Below are positions 39,367 through 48,335 of a DNA stretch of 64,000 bases, one piece after another. The position numbers and the translations under genes were made by a program. The stretch is from DASQYE01 sp036389315 (GTDB taxonomy: Bacteria; Acidobacteriota; Blastocatellia; Pyrinomonadales; Pyrinomonadaceae). Each line of letters starts with the position of its first letter. The stretch's first letter is position 1. Location: the NCBI GenBank assembly GCA_036389315.1, contig DASVQF010000014.1, forward strand, positions 76,087 through 140,086. The letters run 5' to 3'. The notes under the pieces were generated by a model. The model did no database searches and was not told the DNA's origin. It saw only the letters and a program-made list of their open reading frames with translations.

Positions 39367-41781
39367 ATGGGATTTGATAAAGCAAAGGTTTTACGTGCGG
39401 CTGAGAAATACCTTGCTCAGGGCAAGATTCCGGCAGCCATCGCCGAGTATCGTCAGATCGTAGAAAACGACGCCGACGATGTCATGGCGCTCAACGTCCT
39501 GGGCGACCTCTACGCGCGCGCCGACAAGAAGCGCGAAGCCATCTCCTGTTTCACACGCATCGCCGACCACTATCGTGAACAGGGCTTTGCCCTGAAAGCC
39601 ATCGCGATGTACAAGAAGGTCGAGCGCCTACAGCCGGGCGCGCCCGAAGTGGCGAGTCAACTGGCCGCCCTCTATGAAGCGCAAGGCTTGGTCGTCGATG
39701 CCCGCGCGCAGTACATGACGGTCGCCGAGGCTTACTCACGCGCCGGGCAGATACACAAGGCGCTCGAAGTCCTGCGCCGCATAGCCGACCTAGACCCCGA
39801 GAACATAGAGATTCGCCGCCGCTTGGCCGAAGGCTACGCGCGCGAGAATTTTCAAACCGAGTCGGCCGAATCCTACAACAAGGTCGGAGACCTGCTGCTG
39901 GCGCGCGGCCAGTACGAACAGGCGCTTGGGCCCTACTCGCTGGTGCTCAACGTCTTCCCCTTCGATCACAAGGCGCTGGCCGGTCTGCTCGCGGCCCACA
40001 TCGCGCTCGGCACGGCGCAGGAAGCGGCCGAACTCTTAGAGCGCGCCGTCGCCGAGATGCCAGAGGATGCAGAGCTGCTGTCGATGCTTGCGCGCGCGCA
40101 CGTCGAATCGGGCGACGTGGCTGCGGCCGAACGCTCGACGGCCGCCCTCATCCAGCGCGACAAGGATAACTACCCGCGCTTCGTTGACGTGGCCCGCCTC
40201 TACCTGAAAGAGGGGGACGTGGATTCGTGCATCCGCGTCCTGGGAAGCATCGTACAGCAAATGCTGACGGGGCGCGAAGAAGAGCAGGTCATCTCTATCC
40301 TGCGCGAGGCGCTGCTGCGCGAGCCCGAACACATTAACGCCCTGCGCCTGCTCGTCCACGTTCATCGCTGGCAGCGCGACGAGGAGAGTCTGCGCATCGC
40401 GCTCGAACGCCTGGCGGAAGCGGCACGCAAGGCTGGCCTGGTTGACGAAGAGCGCAACGCGGTGGCCCAGCTCGCGCGCCTCGTCCCCGACAATCAATAC
40501 TATTACGACCGCCTGGCGGAGCTTGGCGATGCTCCCGCAGAAGCCCTCTACTCGAACGAATCTATCTTCGACACGGCGGGCGCTGAGGCTCCTGCCTTCG
40601 AGGGCTTCTCGCAGGGCCAGACGAGCGAGACGACGGCTGAGGCTCCGCCGACGGGCGAGTTCGCCGAGTTCGAGTGGAATTCCGTGGCGAATGAAACGCC
40701 CGCCGAAACAGGAGCCGCCCCCGCGACGCGCACAGACCCGGCAGCATCCTTCGCAGACCTCAACGCCGACTGGGCCAACCTGAACATCCCAGACGAGCCC
40801 GCGCAAGTATCTCAAGCGCCGCCGACGGCGGCCTCCAATTTTCAGGAGATTGATTTTGAGAGCGTGGCTATGGGAACTCCTGCGGAAGCTCCTGCTCCGG
40901 CTGCGTCTCAGCCGCCGTCCGCGACCGACGCAGACCCGCGACGCGAGACGCTGCTCTTGCAGGAGCTTGAGAGCGTTGATTTCTACCTCGCCCAGGGCTA
41001 CGGAGATATTGCGCAGGAGACGCTCACGATGCTGGAGCGCCAGTTCGGCGCTCATCCGGCCATAGACGCGCGCCGCGCACGACTGGAAGAGAGCGCCGAA
41101 GCCGCCTCAGGCCAGCAGGCGAGCGCCTCTACGCCCCCCGCATCAAGCAATACGGAAGAGGATGTGACGGTCGATTTCTCCGGCTTCAGTCTCTATGACA
41201 TACATGCTGAGGAGGCTGCGGCGGCCGAGGAAGCGCGCGCGCAGAAGGTTGGCCCAGCGCCACAGCCCGCAGCAAGGCCCAAGGCACAAACGGCCGTTCA
41301 TCCGGAGCTGGCCGATGTCTTCGACGAGTTTCGCGCGGCGGTCGAGGAGGATGAGCCAGCTTCGTCGGATGACGACTACGAGACGCACTACAACCTCGGG
41401 CTCGCCTACAGCGAGATGGAGCTGGTGGACGAGGCCGTCGAAGAATTTCAGATCGCCGCCGGATTGGTTGCGCCGCGCGACGGCACGCCGCGCTACCTGC
41501 AATGCTGCAACCTCCTGGGCCACTGCTTCATGAAGAAGGGTCTGCCGCGCGTGGCCGCCATCTGGTTCAAGAAGGGCCTGGATGCGCCGGGCCACACGGA
41601 GGACGAGTACCAGGCTTTGCGCTACGAGCTGGGCACGGCCTACGAGCAGATGGGCGAGCTTGATCGCGCGATAGAGACCTTCACCGAAGTCTACGGCATC
41701 AACGTCACCTACAGGGGCGTCGCAGGCAAGCTCAACGAGTTGAAGAGAATGAAAGACCAGGGCTCGGATGTCAGAGGGTAA
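39367..41781 (+). CDS. large TPR protein, cytoplasmic
   Basis: 804 residues starting at the ATG at 39367 (MGFDKAKVLRAAEKYLAQGKIPAAIAEY); the frame is open to 39196, but no TPR features are present there. No signal peptide. Tetratricopeptide repeats fill residues about 10-390 (ALNVLGDLYARADKKREAI, VASQLAALYEAQGLVVDAR, LLARGQYEQALGPYSLVL) and about 690-800 (THYNLGLAYSEMELVDEAVEEF, LRYELGTAYEQMGELDRAIETF), linked by an acidic, Ala/Pro-rich low-complexity part (about 400-560) and a short helical module (ETLLLQELESVDFYLAQGYGDIAQETL). Probably a scaffold for protein complexes; partners unknown. Similar proteins occur in acidobacteria and myxobacteria. Confidence 0.8.
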   Translation: MGFDKAKVLRAAEKYLAQGKIPAAIAEYRQIVENDADDVMALNVLGDLYARADKKREAISCFTRIADHYREQGFALKAIAMYKKVERLQPGAPEVASQLAALYEAQGLVVDARAQYMTVAEAYSRAGQIHKALEVLRRIADLDPENIEIRRRLAEGYARENFQTESAESYNKVGDLLLARGQYEQALGPYSLVLNVFPFDHKALAGLLAAHIALGTAQEAAELLERAVAEMPEDAELLSMLARAHVESGDVAAAERSTAALIQRDKDNYPRFVDVARLYLKEGDVDSCIRVLGSIVQQMLTGREEEQVISILREALLREPEHINALRLLVHVHRWQRDEESLRIALERLAEAARKAGLVDEERNAVAQLARLVPDNQYYYDRLAELGDAPAEALYSNESIFDTAGAEAPAFEGFSQGQTSETTAEAPPTGEFAEFEWNSVANETPAETGAAPATRTDPAASFADLNADWANLNIPDEPAQVSQAPPTAASNFQEIDFESVAMGTPAEAPAPAASQPPSATDADPRRETLLLQELESVDFYLAQGYGDIAQETLTMLERQFGAHPAIDARRARLEESAEAASGQQASASTPPASSNTEEDVTVDFSGFSLYDIHAEEAAAAEEARAQKVGPAPQPAARPKAQTAVHPELADVFDEFRAAVEEDEPASSDDDYETHYNLGLAYSEMELVDEAVEEFQIAAGLVAPRDGTPRYLQCCNLLGHCFMKKGLPRVAAIWFKKGLDAPGHTEDEYQALRYELGTAYEQMGELDRAIETFTEVYGINVTYRGVAGKLNELKRMKDQGSDVRG

Positions 41782-41838
41782 GAATTTGAGTTAAGCTGTG
41801 TCGAACATCCAATCCGTAAAGTGAGACATCTATAAGTC

Positions 41839-42252
41839 ATGTCATCCAGGCTGAGCGTCATCTTCTACATTATCCTGTGCCTCGAAGTAGGGCTCGTGCT
41901 CACGTTCCTGCCGTGGCTGCATGTCATCCCGTTTTTGCCCTCCTTCGGGCTGAGCGATTGGGGCGACAACTATTTCCTGGTCTACGCGGCGCACAAGACG
42001 GGACTGTTCGGGATGCAGAGAGCCGTCTCCTCCGGGTGGGTGCGCGGTTCAGTGACGGGGCTCGGCCTGCTCAACCTCGGGATAGCCTTCTGGGAGATGG
42101 CCCATTTCCGCCAGACCGTGCGCAAGATGCAAGCAGAGATTCAGAAGCCTTCAGCGCCGAAGAAAGATGCCGCCCCAACTGCCCCCCAAGCTGTCACGAG
42201 CGCCGATCCTCTACCTGATAACGAGCGGCGAGACCAGAGCCACGACCACTGA
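41839..42252 (+). CDS. small membrane protein of unknown function
   Basis: 137 residues with two hydrophobic helices (about 5-30, VIFYIILCLEVGLVLTFLPWL, and about 72-90, SVTGLGLLNLGIAFWEMAHF) separated by a loop with the conserved-looking WGDNYFLVYAAHKTGL. A charged, Pro/Ala-rich tail follows. No family recognised. Its 3' end overlaps the start of thiE by 86 bases in another frame, which implies co-transcription. It follows the TPR gene by 57 bases, and no Shine-Dalgarno site is obvious. Confidence 0.65.
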   Translation: MSSRLSVIFYIILCLEVGLVLTFLPWLHVIPFLPSFGLSDWGDNYFLVYAAHKTGLFGMQRAVSSGWVRGSVTGLGLLNLGIAFWEMAHFRQTVRKMQAEIQKPSAPKKDAAPTAPQAVTSADPLPDNERRDQSHDH

Positions 42253-42835
42253 GCAGAGCCCTGAGTTTGAGCGACTGCTCGGGCTCTGCGCGGCGGCCGT
42301 CTCCTCTGGCATCTCTCTCATCCAGCTCCGCGAAAAGAATCTCTCCGCCCGCGTCCTCTTCGAGCTGACGACGCGCGCAGCCCGCCTCACACGCGGGAGC
42401 CAGACGCGACTTGTCGTCAACGACCGCGCGGACGTTGCGCGCGCAGGCGGTGCAGACGGCGTTCATCTCACCACGCGCTCACTCGATGCAGGCACAGTGC
42501 GCCGCGCCTTCGGCCAGGACTTTTTGATCGGCGTCTCGACGCACACGCTCTCCGAGGCCGAGGCCGCGCGCAGGGGCGGAGCCGATTTCGCCACCTTCGG
42601 CCCCATCTTCGACACGCCTTCCAAACGCGCCTTTGGCCCACCCGTAGGGCTGGCCCCGTTGAGCGAAGCTGCGCGCTCGCTCGCCCCCTTTCCCCTTCTC
42701 GCGCTGGGCGGCATCACCACGAGCGAGAACGCGACCGAAGCCCTTGCAGCAGGCGCACAAGGCATCGCCTCGATCCGCCTCTTCAGCAACGCGAGCGCGC
42801 TTCAGGCTATCGCGCAGAGCCTTCGGCTTCCGTAA
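42167..42835 (+). CDS. thiE: thiamine phosphate synthase (ThiE/TenI family)
   Basis: Joins hydroxymethylpyrimidine diphosphate and thiazole phosphate to form thiamine phosphate. A 222-residue TIM barrel with ISLIQLREKNLSARVLFEL, RLVVNDRADVARAGGADGVHL, FATFGPIFDTPSKRAFGP and LLALGGITTSENATEALAAGA. The PPi-binding and substrate residues of ThiE look kept, although TenI-like proteins share part of this pattern. The ATG at 42167 lies 86 bases inside the previous gene; no other start precedes the first strand (RAPILYLITSGE), so the long overlap seems real. No other thiamine gene is near. The 3' end overlaps the next, convergent gene by 29 bases. Confidence 0.85.
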   Translation: MPPQLPPKLSRAPILYLITSGETRATTTEQSPEFERLLGLCAAAVSSGISLIQLREKNLSARVLFELTTRAARLTRGSQTRLVVNDRADVARAGGADGVHLTTRSLDAGTVRRAFGQDFLIGVSTHTLSEAEAARRGGADFATFGPIFDTPSKRAFGPPVGLAPLSEAARSLAPFPLLALGGITTSENATEALAAGAQGIASIRLFSNASALQAIAQSLRLP

Positions 42836-43334
42836 ATTTGACTGAGTTGAAGATGCGCCGGGCAGTCTCTATGTCGTCGGGATTGGTGCTCTCGGCCCAC
42901 ATCCACAATTTGACCTGCGCGTTGGGCAAATCTCCGACGTAAAGATCGGCGTGGTAGGCCGGGGGCTGACCCTCTGCCGCCTCTCGGCGGTAGATGAAGA
43001 GCAGGGCTTTGCGCCCGTCAACGAGGGTCTCTATCTCGCGGTAATCCTTCCCGTACTGCTCTTCCCTTTTCTCATAGGCGAGCACGCCCGAAGGCTCGTA
43101 GACCAGGTGCAGGCTGAAAGCGTCGTGCTTGTACTCCTGGTAAATATCCTCTATGCCGCGCACGCGGCTCTGCTCCATGAGTGGCGGAAGGTCAAAGGTG
43201 AGTTTGCCTTCCGCCTCTACCCTGCGCCAGCCTTCGGGCGTCTGGCCGAGAGAAGAGCGGGTCGCGCCGCAGATGAGCAGGAGCAGCAGCAGCGCGGCCG
43301 AGACGAGCGCAAATTTAAGAGAGACTGTTTTCAT
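42807..43334 (-). CDS. secreted protein of unknown function
   Basis: 175 residues with a signal peptide (MKTVSLKFALVSAALLLLLLICGA to SLGQ) and a small alpha/beta domain (about 35-165: WRRVEAEGKLTFDLPPLMEQ, LHLVYEPSGVLAY, YHADLYVGDL, IFNSVKF). The pattern 'F--P--m' followed by a C-terminal 'iF-Sv-f' is like other bacterial periplasmic proteins of the PsbP/DUF1795 type, but I cannot assign a family. It overlaps the upstream TPR gene's end by 20 bases and is probably translated with it. Confidence 0.6.
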   Translation of the reverse strand: MKTVSLKFALVSAALLLLLLICGATRSSLGQTPEGWRRVEAEGKLTFDLPPLMEQSRVRGIEDIYQEYKHDAFSLHLVYEPSGVLAYEKREEQYGKDYREIETLVDGRKALLFIYRREAAEGQPPAYHADLYVGDLPNAQVKLWMWAESTNPDDIETARRIFNSVKFTEAEGSAR

Positions 43335-45012
43335 CTCGCTCTCTCAAGGCAGTCTGCGGCGGCAGCTTCTTGTAGATCAGGACGTAGAGCTTCTTCGCCA
43401 GCGCCGGGTTGAGCGTCTGTAGAACCTTGTACTGTTCGAGCGCGGCCTTCTTATCTCCGTTCTTCAGGTGAGCATAGCCGAGGTTGAAGTAGGCCCCGGC
43501 GTAATCCTGCTTGAGGCGCGTCGCCTCGCGGTGCGCCGCGATGGCATCTTTCCAGCGCCCGAGGCTGCCGTAGACGTAGCCCATGTTGTTATGGGCTTCG
43601 GGCCAGTCCGGCTTGAGGCGAATCGCCTGCTGGAAGGAGGCGACCGCTTCGTTGTATTGGCCCAGGCGGCTGTAGGCGATGCCCAGATTGAAATGGGCCA
43701 CCGTGTAGTCAGGCTTCAGACGCGTCGCCTGCTTCAAGGGTTCGAGCGCCTCGTTGAAGCGGCCGAGGTTATTGTAGGCCCAGCCGAGATTGCTATAGGC
43801 TTCCGCATCGTCAGGCTTGAGCCGCGTGGCCTGTTTGGCTGCGTCAACCGTCTCCGTCCACCGCTTCAATTTGCCGAGCGCATAACTCAGGTTGCTATAG
43901 CTTTCGCCGTCCTGCGGATTGAGGCGCACGGCATGCCTGTAGGCGACGACGGCCTCTTCATACCGAGCCAGCTTGCTGTAGGCCCAACCGAGATTGCTGT
44001 AGTCCTCTGCGTTCGGTTTGTTCGAGACGGCCTGCTTGTAAGCATCGGCCGCCTCGGCGTAGCGGTTCAGCTTGCTGTAGGCGTCGCCGAGGTTGCCGTA
44101 AACCTCCGTGAAGTTCGGTAAGAGACGCTGAACCTCCTTGTAAGCCTGTATCGCCTCAGTGTAGTTTCCGGCGTTATAGGCGGCGACGCCGAGATTGAAA
44201 TAGGCTTCCGAGTAATCGGGTTTGATGTTCACAGCCTGCTTGAATGCGTCGGCCGCCTGCGCGTATTGACGCAGGTTGTTATAAGCCATCCCCAGCGAGT
44301 TGAACGCCTCGGAGTTACGCGGGTCGAGGCGCACGACCTGCTTGAGCGCGTCTGTCGCCTCGGCCCAGCGCTCCATGTTGAAGTAGGCGTCGGCCAGGCC
44401 GTTGTAAGGCTCGACCCAATCTGATCTCAAGCGGACGGCCTGCTTGTAGGCTTCGACGGCCTCCGCGTCGCGATTCAGGTTGTAATAGGAATCGCCCATG
44501 CTGTTATGGGCTTCAGCATAATCCGGCCTCAGACGAACGGCCTGCCGGTAGGCTTCTATAGCCTTTTCATACTGTCCCGCGTTGAAGAGTTGATCGCCTT
44601 CGTCGTTGTAGGCTTCGGCTGTGGGCGGCGGGGGCTGCGCGGGTTCGGCCGGGCGCGCGGGCTCCCTCGCAGGAGGCGTCTCTCTCGCGGGAGTCTCTCT
44701 CACACGCGCCGTCTCTCTTCTGGCGACGCCGGGTGTCTTGCGCCTCGGCGGGCGCTGTTGTGCAAGAGCGGGGGCATTGCCCTCATCTCTTGTGATCGCG
44801 TTTTGGGAGGTGGGCCCACTCGGCGGTGCTTTCTTACGAGGACGATGTTGGCGGCGCACGGGCTGCTCGCTGAGCGTACCGGCCCCGCCCACCAGGTCAT
44901 CCGACTCGACGCCTCTCAGGTCTTGGGCCCACAAGAGGGGACGCGCGCCGCCCAGCAGGAACAGAGCGAGTACCAGGTAAATATAGAAGCCGCGAGGGCG
45001 ACCGATCAGCAT
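43315..45012 (-). CDS. exported TPR-repeat protein
   Basis: 565 residues. Signal peptide or anchor (MLIGRPRGFYIYLVLALFLLG to LWAQ), a basic Pro/Arg-rich linker (about 50-135), then about 12 consecutive 34-residue TPR units from about 137 to 545, each of the form AEAYNNLGWAY-NLGRYEEAIEAYKQAVRLKPD. The ATG has a strong GGAGGTGAA site. It probably acts as an extracytoplasmic interaction scaffold. The repeats are similar at DNA level, so copy-number change by recombination is possible. Followed by the small secreted protein in the same transcript. Confidence 0.85.
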   Translation of the reverse strand: MLIGRPRGFYIYLVLALFLLGGARPLLWAQDLRGVESDDLVGGAGTLSEQPVRRQHRPRKKAPPSGPTSQNAITRDEGNAPALAQQRPPRRKTPGVARRETARVRETPARETPPAREPARPAEPAQPPPPTAEAYNDEGDQLFNAGQYEKAIEAYRQAVRLRPDYAEAHNSMGDSYYNLNRDAEAVEAYKQAVRLRSDWVEPYNGLADAYFNMERWAEATDALKQVVRLDPRNSEAFNSLGMAYNNLRQYAQAADAFKQAVNIKPDYSEAYFNLGVAAYNAGNYTEAIQAYKEVQRLLPNFTEVYGNLGDAYSKLNRYAEAADAYKQAVSNKPNAEDYSNLGWAYSKLARYEEAVVAYRHAVRLNPQDGESYSNLSYALGKLKRWTETVDAAKQATRLKPDDAEAYSNLGWAYNNLGRFNEALEPLKQATRLKPDYTVAHFNLGIAYSRLGQYNEAVASFQQAIRLKPDWPEAHNNMGYVYGSLGRWKDAIAAHREATRLKQDYAGAYFNLGYAHLKNGDKKAALEQYKVLQTLNPALAKKLYVLIYKKLPPQTALRERDENSLS

Positions 45013-45114
45013 ACGTTCACCTCCGGCCTCTCATCTTAACCTATCCCGAGCCGCTTTACCGCAGTAAAAATCTCGGGGCAAAAAGCGAACCCGCGCGTGG
45101 CCGCCAGCGTATTC

Positions 45115-45138
45115 CCTGTCAACTTGAATCTTGACAGG
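45115..45138. promoter_or_regulatory. operator-like dyad between divergent genes
   Basis: CCTGTCAA (45115-45122) and TTGACAGG (45131-45138) form a perfect 8-base inverted repeat with an 8-base spacer in the gap between the TPR gene (minus) and the hypothetical gene at 45199 (+). Each half contains TTGACA, on opposite strands, so it could be two back-to-back -35 elements or a binding site for a dimeric regulator. Confidence 0.45.
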
Positions 45139-45198
45139 GGCACTCAACTCGTCGGAAAGTATGTCCGCCAGCGGCCAGGCCGCCCAAGATACGAAATT

Positions 45199-45645
45199 AT
45201 GGATACTCCCGAAAAGATGAATCACACCGGCGCAGAGCCCCGCCAAGAGGGGCGCTGGCTAGACCCGTTGCCGGACGAGCAGGTATCCATCGCGCTCACA
45301 GACCACCAGCACATCTCTTTAACCTCCAGGGACGAGAGCCTGCTCTTTGACCTGATTGGCAAGATAGATCACAAGATATTGCAGGGCGCTGCCGTCTACA
45401 TAGAAGTCGAGGGCACGGCCTACAAAGTCCTCTACGGCATCTACTGGCGCAGCATCTATTCCGGCATAGCCTACTGGGGACTCCGCTGCGAAGCGATTGA
45501 GAAAGGGATGTGGGCCCACGGAGGCGAGGCCACGGACAAGGTGGACATTCCCATCTGCAACACGCCCGAGGGCTGGGCCGTCGAAGGCCAGTCGCTCCGC
45601 TTCCTCCTCTACAGAGACACGGCCAGCTTCGCTCTCGACACCTGA
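45199..45645 (+). CDS. hypothetical protein
   Basis: 148 residues from the ATG at 45199 (MDTPEKMNHTGAEPRQEGRWLDP); the frame is open from 45097 and an ATG at 45217 is also possible; no ribosome site distinguishes them. Soluble, rich in beta-strand patterns (VSIALTDHQHISLTSRDESLLF, AVYIEVEGTAYKVLYGIYW) and in aromatic residues. No signal peptide or known motif. Divergent from the exported TPR gene with a dyad between them. I do not recognise it. Confidence 0.55.
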   Translation: MDTPEKMNHTGAEPRQEGRWLDPLPDEQVSIALTDHQHISLTSRDESLLFDLIGKIDHKILQGAAVYIEVEGTAYKVLYGIYWRSIYSGIAYWGLRCEAIEKGMWAHGGEATDKVDIPICNTPEGWAVEGQSLRFLLYRDTASFALDT

Positions 45646-45647
45646 GT

Positions 45648-46625
45648 TTACTTTTCCTCCTGCGTGACTTTGTTGAGCGCGGGGACGGCTGCTTGTCCGA
45701 ATCGCCCTATGGCTTCGGCGGCGTTGAAGCGTACGCGCGGGTCGCGGTCTCTGATTAACTTAACCAGCTCGGGAACGACAAGGTCTGCGTCGGCGCGGAT
45801 GAGGCCGAGGGCATAGGCCGCGTTATTGCGAACCATCGCCTCCGTGTCCTTCAACAAAGTGAGGAGCTGCGGAACGGCCGAGCGCGCCTCGGGCCCGATG
45901 AAGCCGAGCGCGTAGGCCGCGTCCAGGCGAACGAAAGCGTCCGGGTCTTTCAACAACTCGATCAGGATGGGAATGGCCATCTGCGCCTTAGACTTGTCGG
46001 CCAGCAGGGCGAAGGCGTGGTCGAGTCGCGCAAAGGATTGGCGCGCGCCCTCCGCCGTCTCGTCTCTCACATTCTTTTTCTTTGGCACGACCTCTTCTTC
46101 CGTCACGACCTGCTCGCCATAGAAAGCATTGAGCGCGGCGGCGCGGGCGCTCTCGACATGCTCATAAGCCGCCCGCACATTGGTCGCCGACTCGAAGGGC
46201 GTGACGCGACGCATGGCATCTATGCGCGAGCATTGCGCGCGCAAGGTCAAGTCCATCAGCTTGTAGAGATCGCGATTTCGATTTCCGGTGCTGCTCGCCG
46301 TGCGTAGATAATCGAGCGCCTCCGTGATGAGCGCTTGGTAAATACCAAGCTCGGCAGCCGCCCCGCCGAACTGGCGCGAGGTCGTCAGGCGTTCGGCCGT
46401 TTCCAATCGCTCTTCGATCAGCGTGAGGCTCAAGCGCGTGCGCGCCTTTGTGTCTCTGATCGCAGCCAGGCGCGTGCGCTCCGCCTGCGGTACGTACTTC
46501 ATCGGGGGAGGCGCTTCCATTTCTTCAAGCTCGGCCCGCTCCTGCGCATGACAGGGCGGCGGGAGAAGCCCCGCGCCGGCTCCAATCATGCACAACATGA
46601 CTGCGAGCAATGCTTCACGCATCAT
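45648..46625 (-). CDS. exported HEAT-repeat protein
   Basis: 325 residues with a signal peptide (MMREALLAVMLCMIGAGAGL). The middle part (about 45-215) is helical without repeats. The C-terminal 110 residues hold three to four HEAT/PBS-lyase-type repeats (IPILIELLKDPDAFVRLDAAYALGFIG, VPQLLTLLKDTEAMVRNNAAYALGLIR, LVPELVKLIRDRDPRVRFNAAEAIGRF). Likely a protein-binding scaffold in the periplasm. GAGGA lies close to the first of two tandem ATG codons (46625, 46622), so the second may be used. Convergent with the hypothetical gene, with stops only 2 bases apart. Confidence 0.78.
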   Translation of the reverse strand: MMREALLAVMLCMIGAGAGLLPPPCHAQERAELEEMEAPPPMKYVPQAERTRLAAIRDTKARTRLSLTLIEERLETAERLTTSRQFGGAAAELGIYQALITEALDYLRTASSTGNRNRDLYKLMDLTLRAQCSRIDAMRRVTPFESATNVRAAYEHVESARAAALNAFYGEQVVTEEEVVPKKKNVRDETAEGARQSFARLDHAFALLADKSKAQMAIPILIELLKDPDAFVRLDAAYALGFIGPEARSAVPQLLTLLKDTEAMVRNNAAYALGLIRADADLVVPELVKLIRDRDPRVRFNAAEAIGRFGQAAVPALNKVTQEEK

Positions 46626-46789
46626 ATCCTCAGAAAGCGCCTCTTAACAGATTCCGAAAACATAAGACTTCGGCCCGTCTGACCTGAAGCCGAAAGCTGT
46701 GGAGCAGTGGCTATAGTGCAGGTCGCGCCTCCGTGTCAAGAGTGACGGGGAGATCACCGCTGACCGGGTTGCTATTCTTCGGCTTCTCT

Positions 46790-47449
46790 TCACTGCTCGC
46801 CGTGTGGGCCTTCGCGTGCGGCTTGTACGAGGAGGCTTCGCACCTCTTCGTCCGTGGTCTGCGAGAAGTCTTCGTACCAGAGGCCGACACCGCGAAAAGG
46901 CTCGGGCGTCTCGGCGCAGACGACCTCGTCCACTTCCCGTTTTAGCTCGTCGCAGGTCTGTTGGGATGCGACGGGCACGGCGACGACTACTTTTGCCGGT
47001 AAGAGCTTCTGCAAGGCGCGGACGGCGGCGCGCATGGTCGAGCCTGTGGCCAGCCCGTCGTCAACCAGAATCACCGTCTGCCCTTCAACGTCCGGCGCGG
47101 GACGCTCGTCTCTATAGGCGCGCTCGCGCCGCCGCAGCTCGCGCTCCTCTGCGGCCGCGACCACCTCTATCACTTCGTCCGAGATGCGCAGGTGTCGCAC
47201 GACATCTTCGTTCACAACGCGCACGCCGCCCGTCGCGATGGCCCCCATGGCCAGCTCCTCCTGGCCCGGCACTCCGAGCTTGCGCACCAGAAAGAGGTCG
47301 AGCGGGACGCGTAGCGCCTGGGCCACTTCAAAGCCTACGGGGACGCCGCCGCGCGGCAGCGCCAGCACGATCACCTGCGCGCCGTCGTGGTAGCGCACAA
47401 GACGGGCGGCCAAGCGTCGCCCCGCCTCCGTACGGTCACGAAAGATCAC
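46790..47449 (-). CDS. phosphoribosyltransferase-domain protein
   Basis: 219 residues of type I PRTase fold with the PRPP-binding loop VILVDDGLATGSTMRAAV (about 125-142) and an N-terminal VLALPRGGVPVGFEVAQALRVPLDLFLVRKLG motif. This is the family often fused to or found beside dienelactone hydrolases and annotated only as 'phosphoribosyltransferase'; the substrate base is unknown, and some members may be regulatory. The start is GTG at 47449. No clear operon partner: 121 bases separate it from the upstream methyltransferase. Confidence 0.82.
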   Translation of the reverse strand: MIFRDRTEAGRRLAARLVRYHDGAQVIVLALPRGGVPVGFEVAQALRVPLDLFLVRKLGVPGQEELAMGAIATGGVRVVNEDVVRHLRISDEVIEVVAAAEERELRRRERAYRDERPAPDVEGQTVILVDDGLATGSTMRAAVRALQKLLPAKVVVAVPVASQQTCDELKREVDEVVCAETPEPFRGVGLWYEDFSQTTDEEVRSLLVQAAREGPHGEQ

Positions 47450-47570
47450 GTCTCGGCCTTTCCAGGTTGCGGGGGAAGCTTCCGAGGGATTTATAGGGTG
47501 AGCCGATTATATCAACTGAAGCCGAGCCGCCCAAGACCGGCGACCCGAGATTGGCCGGCGGCGAGCGGTC

Positions 47571-48335
47571 TTATTCCGTGCGCCCGTCCCGTGGCTTTTG
47601 AGCAAGGAAGAAGGTGCGGCCAACGTGGTCTGCGAGCCCCAGCTCGCGCTCGGCATCGTAGGCCGAGATTTTTCGGAAGCCAGCTTCTTTGAGCGCGCGC
47701 CTGATCTTTTTCGCCGGGTAATACTTTTCCAGGATGCTCGTGTCCGTGCGCTGCCAGTTCTCTCCCTCGCGGTGGAACATCGTGATGTCGTAGCGGGCAA
47801 CTCCCTTTAGCTGATCGTATGCGCCTCTCAGCACACAGACCTCCGTCTCTTCGACGATGGCGTAGTAGTCTGCCCAGTGCTCAAGAAAAGCCTCCTCCAT
47901 GTTCATGTCGAAGAGAAAGAGCCCGCCGGGCAGCAGCGCACGATAGACGTTTCGGAAGACTGCCGCCAGCTCTTCTTTCGTCATCATGTGGTTGAGGCTG
48001 TCGAAGGTCGAGAGCACTGCGTCGTAGACCGGCGAGAGATGAAAGCGGCGTGCATCGGCTTGAACCAGGCGGGCGCGTGGCGCGGCGCGGCGCGCTTCCC
48101 TGAGCATCTCCTGCGAGATGTCGAGGCCCGTGACCGCAAACCCTCGCGCCGAAAGCTCCCGCACCGTGTAGCCCGTGCCGCAGCAGAGATCTAGCAGTCG
48201 CGCTCCCGTCCTCACTCTCGGAACCAGCAGCCTGTCCACCACGACCATCAGTTGCGGCGGAACCTCCCGGGCCCAATGGCGGCTGTAGACTCTTGCGAAC
48301 CTGTCATAGGCCGCTTCCCCGTCACTCTTCGACAT
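47571..48335 (-). CDS. class I SAM-dependent methyltransferase
   Basis: 254 residues. Motif I LLDLCCGTGYTVRELSARG, strand 2 end VTGLDISQEML, and VYDAVLSTFDSLNHMMTKEEL to LLPGGLFLFDMN are standard for small-molecule methyltransferases of the Methyltransf_11/25 type. The C-terminal half has the YDITMFHREGENWQRTDT and FRKISAYDAE strands seen in this group. Substrate unknown. It overlaps the RNase Z gene by 14 bases, so both are translated from one mRNA. The ATG at 48335 has AGAAGG close upstream. Confidence 0.83.
   Translation of the reverse strand: MSKSDGEAAYDRFARVYSRHWAREVPPQLMVVVDRLLVPRVRTGARLLDLCCGTGYTVRELSARGFAVTGLDISQEMLREARRAAPRARLVQADARRFHLSPVYDAVLSTFDSLNHMMTKEELAAVFRNVYRALLPGGLFLFDMNMEEAFLEHWADYYAIVEETEVCVLRGAYDQLKGVARYDITMFHREGENWQRTDTSILEKYYPAKKIRRALKEAGFRKISAYDAERELGLADHVGRTFFLAQKPRDGRTE

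Noticed and set aside
41831..41836. TATAAG as a -10 for the small membrane protein
   Set aside because: It ends only 2 bases before the ATG, so transcription would start inside the gene; no matching -35.
46804..47496. 230-codon + strand Arg-rich frame opposite the phosphoribosyltransferase
   Set aside because: Low-complexity antisense shadow; the minus strand has the PRPP loop.
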